Source: Knoxdaviesia capensis
Taxonomy: Eukaryota; Ascomycota; Sordariomycetes; Microascales; Gondwanamycetaceae
Assembly (NCBI GenBank): GCA_001510575.1
Contig: LNGK01000003.1
Coordinates: 1,355,755-1,419,754 of the forward strand
Reading direction: 5' to 3'
Length of the DNA stretch: 64,000 nt
Under the pieces are notes generated by a model. The model made no database searches. It had not been told where the DNA came from and saw only the letters and a program-made list of their open reading frames with translations. Within the stretch, counting starts at the first letter, position 1. Each line of letters starts with the position of its first letter. Shown here one piece after another: positions 1-10,395 of the stretch. The translations under genes were made by a program, and so were the position numbers.

Positions 1-2455
1 TCTAGAAGTTTGCAGAGGAAAGCTTAACTCTATATATAGACGAGGCAGGTACGGTGTGTCGCCGAGATGTCCCGTGTTATGTGAACCGAAAGTCATGTCA
101 TAGCAAGAAGAACGAACTTGTGGAGCGAACCCCGGAGTTTTAAAAAAAAGTCTTCGTGTAAATCTATAGGGACGCCCCTTTGGTATTTTGGGGGGGTTCG
201 GGGCTGAAGCTGTGCAAAGACATGCCGTGCGGGACCCCCAAAAAAAACATCAGCTTAGATGAAGCCTTGAACACACTGGCGCTTTCACAGGCCCGGTTAG
301 TGGAACTTGACTGGGTTACACACCCCTACATGTAACCCTACGGGTGGACATCCAACCCTGATGCTATCTACGAGCACACTTTCAACGACAGTCTGCATCA
401 CCATCACGGAAATGAAAACTGGCTACACTACACTCTTGGTGGTTACTACTAGTCATACCACAGGCCAGAAAACGCTATTCAGCAGCTGTATTGTTCACAT
501 CGGCTGTCTCCTTGTCTATTGTTCATCTCACGGCCAGATATGAGAAATCGGGGGGGTCGAGACGCGGGCGGTGGATTTGATACAGGCGCGGCCAATGAGT
601 TCGGATCTTCCATCTTCCCCAAAAAGAAGAAGGCCACGGTGAGTATAACACCCGAGAACCACCCCGTAGTAATAATAGTCGGGCAGAGCTTCTATATGAG
701 CAGACCAGACAGGAAACTGCTTGGAATGAGGTTGCATGCAGTCTCCAGTGAGCAATAGCAACGATCGAGTCGCTCGGAGACACGCTAAACCGGGTCGTCA
801 GAGGCAAACCCCCCTGGGTTCAACCAGTATGTATGGACGTCCAAGTCAAACGGACATAACGCGGCCAGCCGCTTGAGCCCGAGATCAAGAAGCACCAGCG
901 TCTCTCTGTTTGTCCCGCAGCTCGATGTCAAGAAGAGCGGCGAGCCAGAGGATGCTATCCGCATTGGTTTTGTAGCTGGGGGCCGTTTCTGGCTGGATTC
1001 ATTGTATTGGGCCAGGTCTATACTGGCCGAGCGGCAGCGGGGGCAGGGAAGTGTAACTAGCACCTCCAGAATAACGGCCAATCTACTGGAGGGCCGGCCG
1101 GCCTCGGGGGTAGCTGACTGGGAGCCCCGGGAAGGCACTGAGGGATACCTCTGGCCATTCAATGGGCTGACTCAGTGCCATTGAGGCTGTCGCTCGCGGC
1201 GGCAAATCCAAGCCGCCGTTGCGCCGGGGCGGGACGAGGGGAATGGCCCCCGATCCAGCGACCGCGCCAGCCAGCGCACGCCGAAGTGTGAGACTCGAAT
1301 GAGCCTCTGGCAATCAGCCCGTGCGATAGACGGCTCACAGCCCTGGACAATATGATCCCGCGAGGCGAACGTTTCCGGTTGTCCGTGTGACACGGCCGCA
1401 AATTGTAAGTATCGTCGCGTTAACAGCCGGAAAGAGGGGAAACTCCAGGTGTGTTTTCGGGGGGACTGGCCACTCTGTGTAGTGGCCATTCTAAGCTCGG
1501 CGCCTCCTTAGACCGATCATGTAATGGAAGGTCTATGTGAATCTGGGGGGAGGGGGGGGGAGGTCTAGAAGACAGTGTCCTGGTGCTCCAATGAAGCAGG
1601 AGACATGAGCCCCCCGCGAGCCTTTCATCCCCGCATCGGCTTGCTGTTGCGGCATGTCCCCATCAATCCGGAGGATCGGGGCTACGATTTTCGACCTTAG
1701 TAACGATTTGATTAGGATTGTGATAAACCCTTTATGTCGTCAGGGTCAGTAAAATCAACAAGCGTACGGGAATCCGCCAAGAATAGTGTCCGCGCCTTGT
1801 TCAAGAGGAGCAAGTGCCGGGATCAGTTCCCGGACCACGTCGTCGAGGTCCGCCTCGTGCGGCTCTAGGGTTATCGGGATGACGCTTCCAATGAGGTCCG
1901 CAGATCGTGGGGTAGTGCGGCCTGCAGCGCGTAGATTCCCGAAAGAGACCTAAACGCGCGTTTTTACAAACCGGAACCATGCGCTGGTCGAATCGGGGTG
2001 GTAGAGCGTGGATGTTGGGGGACAAGGTCCAATATATATATATTTTCGTAGGAGAGCAAGAGAGGGGCCGTCAAGTTCATGATTCATAAGTGAGAGCAAA
2101 TATTCAGCCAGGTACCATGAATCACAGGAGACTCAATCAGTTTGTGGGAGAGCACACACACACATACAACTTGGGGCAGCCAAGATTTGGCCGTCAAAAC
2201 TCCGTGGTATATTCCCTGAAAAATAGTGCACTCTAATGGTCGTATAAAAGCCGGGTTTCTGGCGGCAAGCTGCTGCGGCCCCCGTTTGCGTGCAATCAAA
2301 CAACACCAGCCCTGTAGTATACAAACAAGATGTGATATAGTGTACATACCAAACAAGATCATGCTCGGATGGTAGATGGGAAACGTTAGTCCCGTGAAGG
2401 AAAGAGATACGGCGAAAGAGAAGTGAGGGTGGTTGCAATTTTCTGGTTTGATCCC
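1..2455. other. Intergenic, no supported gene
   Basis: No frame here shows a recognisable protein or a convincing splice pattern. The open frames are short, overlap on both strands and mostly start at non-ATG codons. The stretch contains G-rich runs (around 190 and 1543-1562), a short TA run near 2031-2043 and a short CA run near 2151-2163. The part closest to the Tim17-family gene is its 3' flank. An old, unrecognisable relic cannot be excluded. Confidence 0.5.
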
Positions 2456-3187
2456 TCATGATACCGATTCGAGATCTGTGCGTGCTTGTTTGCCAACCGT
2501 TTTTTGGAGAAACTTGATGTAGCTCGGTGTCGTCCCGCGGAGAGCACCCACCGCATCTTGCAGGCCGCCGTAGGCAATGCCGAACAGCAGGCCGTACTTC
2601 GCCGTCCTCGCGTATGTCGGCATGTTGAAGCGGTCTGTGGGTTCAATATACGGTTGAGTGTCAGCAACACAGCACGCTCAAAAGGAAGCCAACATCTCCA
2701 AGCAATGGGAAACCGGCAGAAACTCACGCCACAAACTAAACCCGCCGGCAACCGTCAAGCTGGCCACGACGGTGCTGAACATATCGCGCGCGCCGCGATG
2801 GCGGTCAATCGTGTGCTCGAGCCCGAAAAACAGCGTGGTCCACCCGCACATGCGCACGCCCATGCGCAGCGCCTCGCGGATGCCGCCCTGCATGGCGTGG
2901 TAGTTCTTGGTCTTGTGGTACAGGTACCAGCCGGTCGTCGACGTCGGCATCTTGTGCGCGTGCTCCGCGCGGAACCGCAGCTGGGCGGAGCGGCCGCCGT
3001 GCACCATGCCGAGCACGCTGCCGAGGGCGAAGGCGCTGGCGGAGGCGGTGAGGATCCGGACGACGGGGAGCATCGAGAGCCGGTGGCGCGGGCCGGTGGG
3101 GGTGGGGTCGGCGGCGGCGGTCGGGGTGGGAGGCTCGGGAGAGGCCGCGACCGCGGAGGCCGGCTGCGACGCAGATGGGGATGACAT
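2456..3187 (-). CDS. Tim17/Tim22/Tim23/Pmp24-family membrane protein
   Basis: Two exons, 3187-2728 and 2634-2456, joined across a 93-nt GTGAGT...CACAG intron with a CTGAC branch-like site; about 212 residues. The start is the first ATG, followed by a Ser/Pro/Ala-rich N-terminus of about 40 residues. The core has the small-residue, Gly-rich helices of the Tim17 superfamily: a helix ending ALGSVLGMVHGGR, then MGVRMCGWTTLFFGLEHTI, VVASLTVAGGFSLW and YGLLFGIAYGGLQDAVG. Family members are inner-mitochondrial or peroxisomal membrane proteins: import channels, or complex I subunits and assembly factors such as TIMMDC1. The order of motifs (GxREALRMGxRMxxW, then FGLEH) reminds me most of TIMMDC1-like proteins, but I cannot separate the subfamilies without alignment. 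The exon junction reads smoothly through the fourth helix. Membership of the superfamily is fairly safe; the exact role is not. Confidence 0.85.
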
Positions 3188-3641
3188 TTCTGGTGGATAT
3201 CGGGATGGGAGATTCGAGGAGAGCTGTTCTTGTTCTTTGTTCTGCTCCCTGGTCACAGAGTCACATTTCAGAGCATTTGCCGAATGCAAAGTGGGATATG
3301 TCGAGCTTGAAAATCAGGAATCACAGAGCTTGAAAATTGGCGTGAGCTACCGGGAGCAATGGATCGTGTCACGTGGTGCTGCACGTGGATCTTCCACCCA
3401 ACATGGGGTTTGTCTGGGCTCCGGGATCCCCAGTTTTGTTTCCCGATCTACGGTATATTTTCGTGTGAGTGGGATTCAGTATCAACTTCACTATTTCACA
3501 CATCTTCTACACATAACAGTTGAACAGAAATCAAAAGAAGAGAGTACGCAGTTAAAGAGCAGAAATCAAAGAAGTGACAGATGTAACTTATTCAGACTTT
3601 ATTTACAAATATGTCGTCGACAAGAAAGTTCATTCCCCCGA
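3188..3641. other. Promoter/leader region of the Tim17-family gene
   Basis: No coding sequence seen. It lies upstream of the minus-strand Tim17-family gene. It contains two CACGTG-like elements close together (TCACGTGG near 3368 and GCACGTGG near 3381). Its far end abuts the 3' end of the aldo-keto reductase relic. Confidence 0.4.
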
Positions 3642-4106
3642 TTACATCCCCTGCCTCAACATCGTTCCGGCAACCGGTATCTCAGTGTCACGGAGTCGGA
3701 GCCTAAGATGACCACGGAGTCGGAAAAACAAGAGGTCCTCCCATGGCGCCCAGTGTCGAGAGCGGGTGTGCATGGTTCGGATGCCATACAGCGTGCCCAG
3801 GTCAAATGCCAGCACACTCTCCAGCTCATCGACCTGCTCCTTGGTCAGCTCGATGTTCAGCGACGCGATGTTGTCGTGCAGGTGCTCAATCTTGCGGAAG
3901 CCGATAATCGGGATGACGTTGACGCCCTCGGCCTTGCCCTCGGCCTTGCCCAGGGCCTCGCTCATGCGGCGGTCGTCGTCCGCCTGCTTGCCGCCATCGC
4001 CAAAGTCGCTCAGGCCCTTGCCGTCCGCCGCGCGTTGGTCCAGCCGCTCCTTCGACTTGAACTTGCGACTCGTTTTACGTGAGGGCACCTTAGACTTGTA
4101 GAACAT
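3642..4106 (-). pseudogene. Aldo-keto reductase C-terminal relic with internal deletion
   Basis: The frame encodes only the C-terminal end of an aldo/keto reductase of the fungal aryl-alcohol dehydrogenase type. The match begins near residue 15 (FKSKERLDQR, as in the family's FQSKKALEQR-like stretch), continues through ADDDRRMSEALGK, then jumps to VNVIPIIGFRKIEHLHDNI and ELTKEQVDELESVLAFDLG. In intact members a helix of about 20 residues (HGVxSVTxIALAYVxxKAP-like) lies between the two parts; here it is missing. The N-terminal TIM-barrel half, with the catalytic Asp, Tyr, Lys and His, is absent upstream. The C-terminal tail after residue 110 does not resemble the family. These are features of a decayed fragment, not a working enzyme. 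It is possible that it is still transcribed. Confidence 0.75.
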
Positions 4107-5206
4107 CAGTATTCGGGTGAGGGCTTAGTCCAGTGCCTGCATCTGGGGAAGTGCATCGTTGGTGCTCTAGAAAGACAATTGCTTGAGAAAGCTCGAGGGT
4201 GAAGGAAGAGTCAGGTCAAGAGTACATATCTTTGGACAACCGGAAGCAAGTTGGTTGAGGTGGGGTGTACAGATTCTTACACTTACTCCTCTCAATGCTC
4301 TCTCTGATACTGACTGGGAGACAAAACTGGGTTCCGCCATGGCTTCAGCAAATGCCACACCCTAACCCTAATTCTTATCGCCGACACAGCTATCGGTCTC
4401 CTAGGCAACCGCACCCCCTAAAATGGCCGTGATTATTGACTAATAACTGAACCCTGGTAATTAAGGAGCAAAAATAAATAACTAAGTAAATAGTAGTCCA
4501 TTATCATCACCATGTGGATTTTTGATACTTCTATGTTAAAGTACCTGGACATAAGAAAACAAAATAGAAGAAATAAAATACGTACCTCCTCTCTTATTTT
4601 TTTTCTCTTCTATGTTAATCGAAAGCTTCATTATGATCATAACATTTTGAAGGCCTTTATTTTTTTTTGCCCTCTGTGTTCCGTAGACCTACTATTTTTT
4701 TTCTTCTCTCGTAGTATCCGCATTATTTTTTTGTTTCTTCCTTTCTTCTCCATCTTCATCTCAACTCCCTTTCTCCCATCTCTTCTCTTACGTCTCCTTT
4801 CAAGCACTCGGCATTGTGTGCTCGGATCTTTCGTTTCCTCATCCCTTTATCCATCAAGTCTACGCTAACTTACCTTGAGCTGTCGTCTCATTTCGGTGTT
4901 CCTTAATTCCTCGATATCCACTCTCGTCATCTCTCTCGACTGTCTCGAAATCGATCCTCATCGCGAGTGAAGAACGCCAGCGTTAGTTCGAGCATCTTCA
5001 GTGTTCTAATTCATTAGAGTGTTGAAGACGCCATCCATTGACGAGCATCCTTCACCATTCCGACTTCAACATCTCCCAGATCCCCAGAGGGGCCTCTGCG
5101 GCCATCGACAGACTGGGCAGCGATCTGCACTTGCTTGAGTCGATCAGTTCATTTTTTCGAGTCACGATAAACATCGTCTTATCGTTATCTATTCACGTTT
5201 ACCACA
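4107..5206. other. Intergenic; pyrimidine-rich kinesin leader
   Basis: No gene supported. From about 4580 to 5200 the plus strand is strongly C/T-rich, as expected for the promoter and 5' leader of the kinesin gene. The 118-codon open frame at 4512-4868 follows from the lack of purine-containing stop codons. A double telobox (4360-4371) sits at the left. Confidence 0.5.
4360..4371. promoter_or_regulatory. Telobox-like CCCTAACCCTAA
   Basis: Two adjacent CCCTAA units, the complement of TTAGGGTTAGGG. Such sites bind Tbf1/Teb1-type Myb factors in fungi. It lies 836 nt upstream of the kinesin ATG, so regulation of that gene is uncertain. Confidence 0.35.
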
Positions 5207-8200
5207 ATGTCTGCTGCCGATGGGTCAGCTTCGTCAATCTCGGTGGCAGGTACGAAGATACAACCAACAGACGAAACACATATGGGAAGATTTGTTTATT
5301 CGGCTACACAGTTACTAATCTTGCGGTTGTTTGTTCATGATAGTCCGTGTTCGGCCGTTCACTATCCGAGAGGCCGCCCAACTTACCCGGACCGATGATG
5401 GAACGCTCTTTCTGGGAGATGGCTCGCTGGCTGCAGCCCCGACTCCCAAGTTGAACCAGAAGGGAATCAGATCTGTCATCAAGGTGCTGGATGACCGGTG
5501 CCTGTAAGACCCGACCTTGCACTTGTTCGCAGAGGAGATGAGAGAGACGGATGTACCGGCTCACATGTGGACAACCTAACTGACACCAAACTATCACCAA
5601 CACAGTGTATTCGATCCCCCCGAAGACAACCCGGTCCAGAAATTCTCGCGCAGCGTGGTTCCCAACGGCAAAAAGGTCAAGGATCAGGTGTTTGCCTTTG
5701 ACCGCATCTTCGACGAAAACGTGTCCCAAACCGACGTGTACGAGGGCACCACCAAGGGACTCCTCGACAACGTCCTCGACGGTTATAACGCAACGGTGTT
5801 TGCTTACGGCGCCACCGGCTGCGGAAAGACCCACACTATCACCGGAACGGCCCAGCACCCCGGAATCATCTTCCTCACCATGCAGGAACTGTTTGAGAAG
5901 ATCCAGGAACGGAGCCAAGAAAAGACCACCGAGGTGTCTCTCAGCTATCTGGAGATCTACAACGAAACCATCCGCGACCTTCTGGTGCCCGGTGGCAGCA
6001 AGCAGGGCTTGATGCTCCGCGAAGACTCGAACCAGGCTGTCACCGTGGCCGGACTGACCAGCCACCACCCGAGAGACGTCCAGGAAGTCATGGACATGAT
6101 CGTGCAGGGCAATGAGTACCGAACAGTGTCCCCTACCGAAGCCAATGCCACATCTTCCCGATCTCACGCCGTGCTGCAGATCAACGTCGCTCAGAAGGAC
6201 CGCAACGCCGACGTCAACGAGCCCCACACCATGGCCACTCTCAGCATCATCGACCTGGCCGGATCGGAGCGAGCGAGCGCCACCAAGAACCGCGGCGAGC
6301 GGCTGATCGAAGGAGCAAACATCAACAAGTCCCTGCTGGCTCTGGGCTCGTGCATCAACGCGCTGTGCGACCCGCGCAAGCGCAACCACGTGCCGTACCG
6401 CAACTCCAAGCTGACGCGGCTGCTCAAGTTTGCGCTGGGCGGAAACTGCAAGACGGTGATGATTGTGTGCGTGTCTCCCAGCAGCGCCCACTACGACGAG
6501 ACCCAGAACACGCTGCGCTATGCAAACCGCGCCAAGAACATCCAGACCAAGGTTATGCGCAATGTGTTCAACGTCAACCGCCACGTCAAGGACTTCCTGG
6601 TCAAGATTGACGAGCAGATGGCGCTCATCAACGAGCTCAAGGCCCAGCAGCGCGACGCCGAGAAGCTCTTCTACGCCAAGTTCCGCAAGCAGACGGAGAA
6701 GCGCGAGGCTGCCTGTCACGAAGGCTGCCAGCGCATCCGGACCGCCTACGAGAACTCGGCGGCCGAGCGCCAGGAGAAGATCACCTGCCTGAAGCGCCTC
6801 AAGGCGTGCGAGCGCCGCATTTCCGTGCTGACTTCGTGGATCCAGGCGTTCGACGGCGTGGCTGCCAGCCGCATCGAGGCGAACAAGAACCACGACGACG
6901 AGGACGGCGAAAACACCACTATGACTGGTGCTGACTCTGCTCCTCCGTCGGCTGCCGCTGCGGCGTCCGTCATGCCGTCGAACCTGGTGTCGATCCGCAA
7001 GACGGCCAAGGGAATCCTCGTTGAGCTTGAGACCAGCCGCCACCATCTGCGCCAGAAGCTAGACCACATCAACTGGGAGCGGGCGCTGGACTCGGCTTTC
7101 CAGCACAGCCTCCGCCAGCTGCCCGACGGCGACGGGCCGGCTTCGGGATGCGAGTCGGACATGCTCACCCGAGAGACCGAGTTCTGGAAGTCCCAGTTCA
7201 ACAGCCAGATGTACCACGAGGCACTAGAGTACGAGAAGGCTGCCGAGGCCGCTCTGACTCAGGCGCTTCTGACTGCCCACTTTGAGATCATTGCGTCACT
7301 GTCGGAGACGTTGGCCATGAGCGAGCACGATGCCGTCGCTCATGCGAAGCGCATCATCCACAAGCTGCTGGATACTGGTTTCGCTGCGGCGGCCCAGGTG
7401 GTCAAGGGTGATCATCTTCCCTCGACGAGCGACCGCATGAGCTCGGTCGGCCTTGGAGATGTGTTCGGACCCAGCAAGCGGGGAACTCCGCGTCGCAAGC
7501 GCGTGTCCATGCGCCAGTCTCTGACCATGACCAAGCCGGTGTCGTTCTCATCCTCGCTGCAGCACCACAACCAGCCCAGGTCGACCGTCCAGCCCCAGCA
7601 GCTCTCGCAGTCGCTGCAGCTGCCTCATCCTCCGGCGTCGGCGTCCCAAGTGTCGCCCGCGCCGGCGGCCATGCCATCTCCCCGCCGACGCAAGGGTGGA
7701 AGCAGCGTGGGCGTTAGAAGAAGCCTCGTTGCCTTTACTCCTGTGCGCAAGAACTCGCCCCGCAAGCGTAGTGTCCGGTGGCGCGACGACATCGAGGAAG
7801 AGGGCACGCTTGCTGACTTTGAGAAGACGCCGCAGCACCAGCAGCAGCAGCAGTCGGAGTCGGAGCTGACGCCCAGCCAGATCCCCCAGCCCAGCAGCAG
7901 ACTCAACCGGTCTCCGCGCCAGGACGACCGGGATTTCAGTCTGCAGGCGGCTGTCCGCGCCGGGGCAGACCAGACCAGCGTGAGTGCTGCTGGCTCTCCG
8001 GAACGCATCGTGCCTCCCAAGGTGCCGGAGTATCTGACCAACATTGACGAGGCGTCGGACTCGAGCATTTCGTTTAGCTTTTCGGAATCTTCGTCGGGTG
8101 CCAACGCCCCTGCCACGCGGTCCAGCCGCTTTCAGGCCGGTTTCCTGTCCAAGTCCCGCATGTCCTCGACGGGCTCTCCGCTGCCGGCCGCTCCGTCGCT

Positions 8201-9164
8201 GTCTCTTTCGCTGACGTCGTCGTCGTCGCCGCGTGGCCTGTCGGGCCGCTCGTCCACCGAGCCGGCTCTGCGGTCTCTGGATGTGTCGCGCGCCGGAAAC
8301 ATGTCCCCTCCTCCCCTGCCCAAGGATTCGAAGGTCGGATCGATTGGCGCTGTTGACGAGAACCAGCCGCCGGCGGGCGTGGATGCGAGCACTGGTAGCG
8401 TGTGCTTGAATGCTCCACCTCTGCAGCATGTCAATGCTAGCAACGGCGGCGGCTCGTCGTCCGACTCGGATGTTGCGTCCCTCTCGCCGCGGAAGATCCG
8501 GTCGGCCATCCAGGCTAAGAAGTCGGGAATGCGCCGCATGTCGTCGATGTCGCTGGCCGGCCACGGCGGGCTGGCGTCGGGCGCCAACTCGGCGCGGCGC
8601 ACGTCGTCGGTCTCGTCGCTGCACGGTATCCACGAGCTCCACGGATCGACCGGCGGCGCGTCGTCGTCGACCACTACCGCGCCCACGCCGTCGTCGGGAC
8701 CGGGCATGCTTGCGCCCAGCAGCCACATGGGCCACCGTAAGTCTAGCAGCCTGTCGGCGGCGCTGGCGAGCACGGGGAACGGCATCACGCGCGTGCGCAG
8801 AACTAGTCTCGAGCGCCGCCGGAGCCCTTCCAGTGCGGCGCTGCTGACATCGACCGTGCTGCAGCCGACCACGGCGTCGCTGGCCCAGGAGGTCCGCAAC
8901 GGCCCGGGCGGCAGCGGCAGCAGCAGCACGCTCAGCGCGAGCCAGGCGCGCAGACTGAACCTCGGCGGGAGTGTGCGGGGCGAGTCGTCGAGCCCGACCA
9001 AGGACCGGGATAACACCAACAGTGCCTCGTCTCTGACTGGAGCGTTTGAGCCGCGGAGCCGCCGGACTACTATTGCTGGAATGGCGGGTGCTGCGGCTGG
9101 TGGCGCCGGCGGCACGGTGAAGCGGGATCCGCCGGGTCGTGGAAGTATTTTGGCGCGGAAATAG
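5207..9164 (+). CDS. KIP3: Kinesin-8 family microtubule motor (Kip3/Klp5-like)
   Basis: Three exons (5207-5249, 5344-5503, 5606-9164) encode about 1253 residues; both introns (94 and 102 nt) have good GT-AG ends, and the junctions rebuild the conserved strand VAVRVRPF. The motor domain follows: P-loop GATGCGKT at residues 136-143, switch I SSRSH at 251-255, switch II DLAGSE at 284-289, then NKSLLALGSCINAL and the microtubule-binding HVPYRNSKLTRLLK. After the motor comes the kinesin-8 neck (RAKNIQTKV...NRHVKDFLVKIDEQMALINELK) and a coiled coil to about residue 460. The C-terminal 550 residues are Ser/Pro/Gln-rich and basic, probably disordered and microtubule-binding. Kinesin-8 motors walk to plus ends and promote depolymerisation, controlling spindle length and nuclear or chromosome position. 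A short CAG-encoded Gln run occurs near 7840. The large antisense frame under the tail is a GC-rich shadow. Confidence 0.97.
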
Positions 9165-10395
9165 GGGTCGATTGCTCGGTCGGTCGGTTGGCGGTTCGGG
9201 GGATCGGTAGGTGGTGATGTCTTCAGACTGTGTCCAGTTGAAGGAGACACCAGAGGGAATTCCGGCTCGCTGAGTATTCCCTCCCGTCCGTCCCACTCCC
9301 CCCTATCGAAAGCTACACTCGGAAGAGCTGTGAACTGGTGTTGATAGGGGAGAGGGTTTCTCTATTCTGTTCCCCGAAACAAAGGAAAGAAGAATGTGAT
9401 GACTTTGTGTTTCTTTTTTCTTTCTCACGAACAGCGAGTTTTCCTTCTGATGTGCTGTTGAATTACTGGTCTTGTTATTTCTCCTTTTGTTTTTTTCTTT
9501 GTCACGGGGATGAGGCGGATTCTCATGGAGTTTCGTTTTCTATTATCGGAGTTAATGTTCGGAGTGTACGATGTTTTTGTCCTGCTGTTATTCTTCCTCT
9601 TATGGAATATGTGGTGATTTCTTTATGTTTCCTCTCCTTTTTTCAGTGCATAGCCATGGGCAACTTGGTGAATAACCCTGTATCTTGTGTGTTCGGTATT
9701 GCTTTTGGTTAAAGATACCATACCGACTTGCTTTATGATATATTACGTTCACTATGGCCATGAAGTGGTGAGATGCATGATCCCTGATTTCTGATGTCCT
9801 GAGACACCTAGGATCTGTAGTCTGTGAGCCGGTGCAGCTTCAGATGACGAGACATGATGCCACTATCTAGATGTGGCCTCATCTATGGACTGAAGTTCTT
9901 CAAGACCGAGTACGTGTGTTTCTCCCAAGGGTGGTACAGCATGAAAGGCTCCATATATATTAAAAAGGCACTGAAAGGTCTATAGATGAGAATCATATCC
10001 AATGTGTAACATGCAGAAAAGAAAAGCTCCACCGCCCCCAGATCGTTGATTTTCTGCGTGTACAAATCCTTTCCCCTCCAGCTTTGAATGCAAGATGGCC
10101 GGCTCTCTAAACGCCGACACATAAATGTTCCAGACCTGATATTATAACCCGTAACGTGAATAGTGAACCACCCATGAAACCTGAAAGCACAAGGTGCAGA
10201 AACAGAAACGAAAACACCGCTCGGGAAGAACATAAGAAGAGAAAAGCAGAAGAGGAGAGAGAAAACTGGAAATACAGTGTGTGAAGCGGGAGAAAGCACA
10301 GATCCAAGCAGGTACACCAGAACAAGAGCACACAAGCAGGGCGAGAGGGGTATGTATGAGTGCATGAAAGCACAGTCTAGACTCTGGAAACACAC
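9165..10395. other. Convergent 3' flanks of the kinesin and TF genes
   Basis: No coding sequence supported. This 1.2-kb stretch holds the 3' ends of two converging genes. It is T-rich on the plus strand near 9400-9500. The frame at 9338-9712 is low-complexity and unrecognised. Confidence 0.5.

Noticed and set aside
5304..7046. 580-codon antisense frame under the kinesin motor
   Set aside because: Mirror of the conserved motor codons; Val/Leu/Gly-rich with no family match, while the plus strand carries all kinesin motifs.
7548..9296. 582-codon antisense frame under the kinesin tail
   Set aside because: Arg/Gly/Ala-rich shadow produced by GC-rich third positions of the kinesin gene; no domain and no splice structure.
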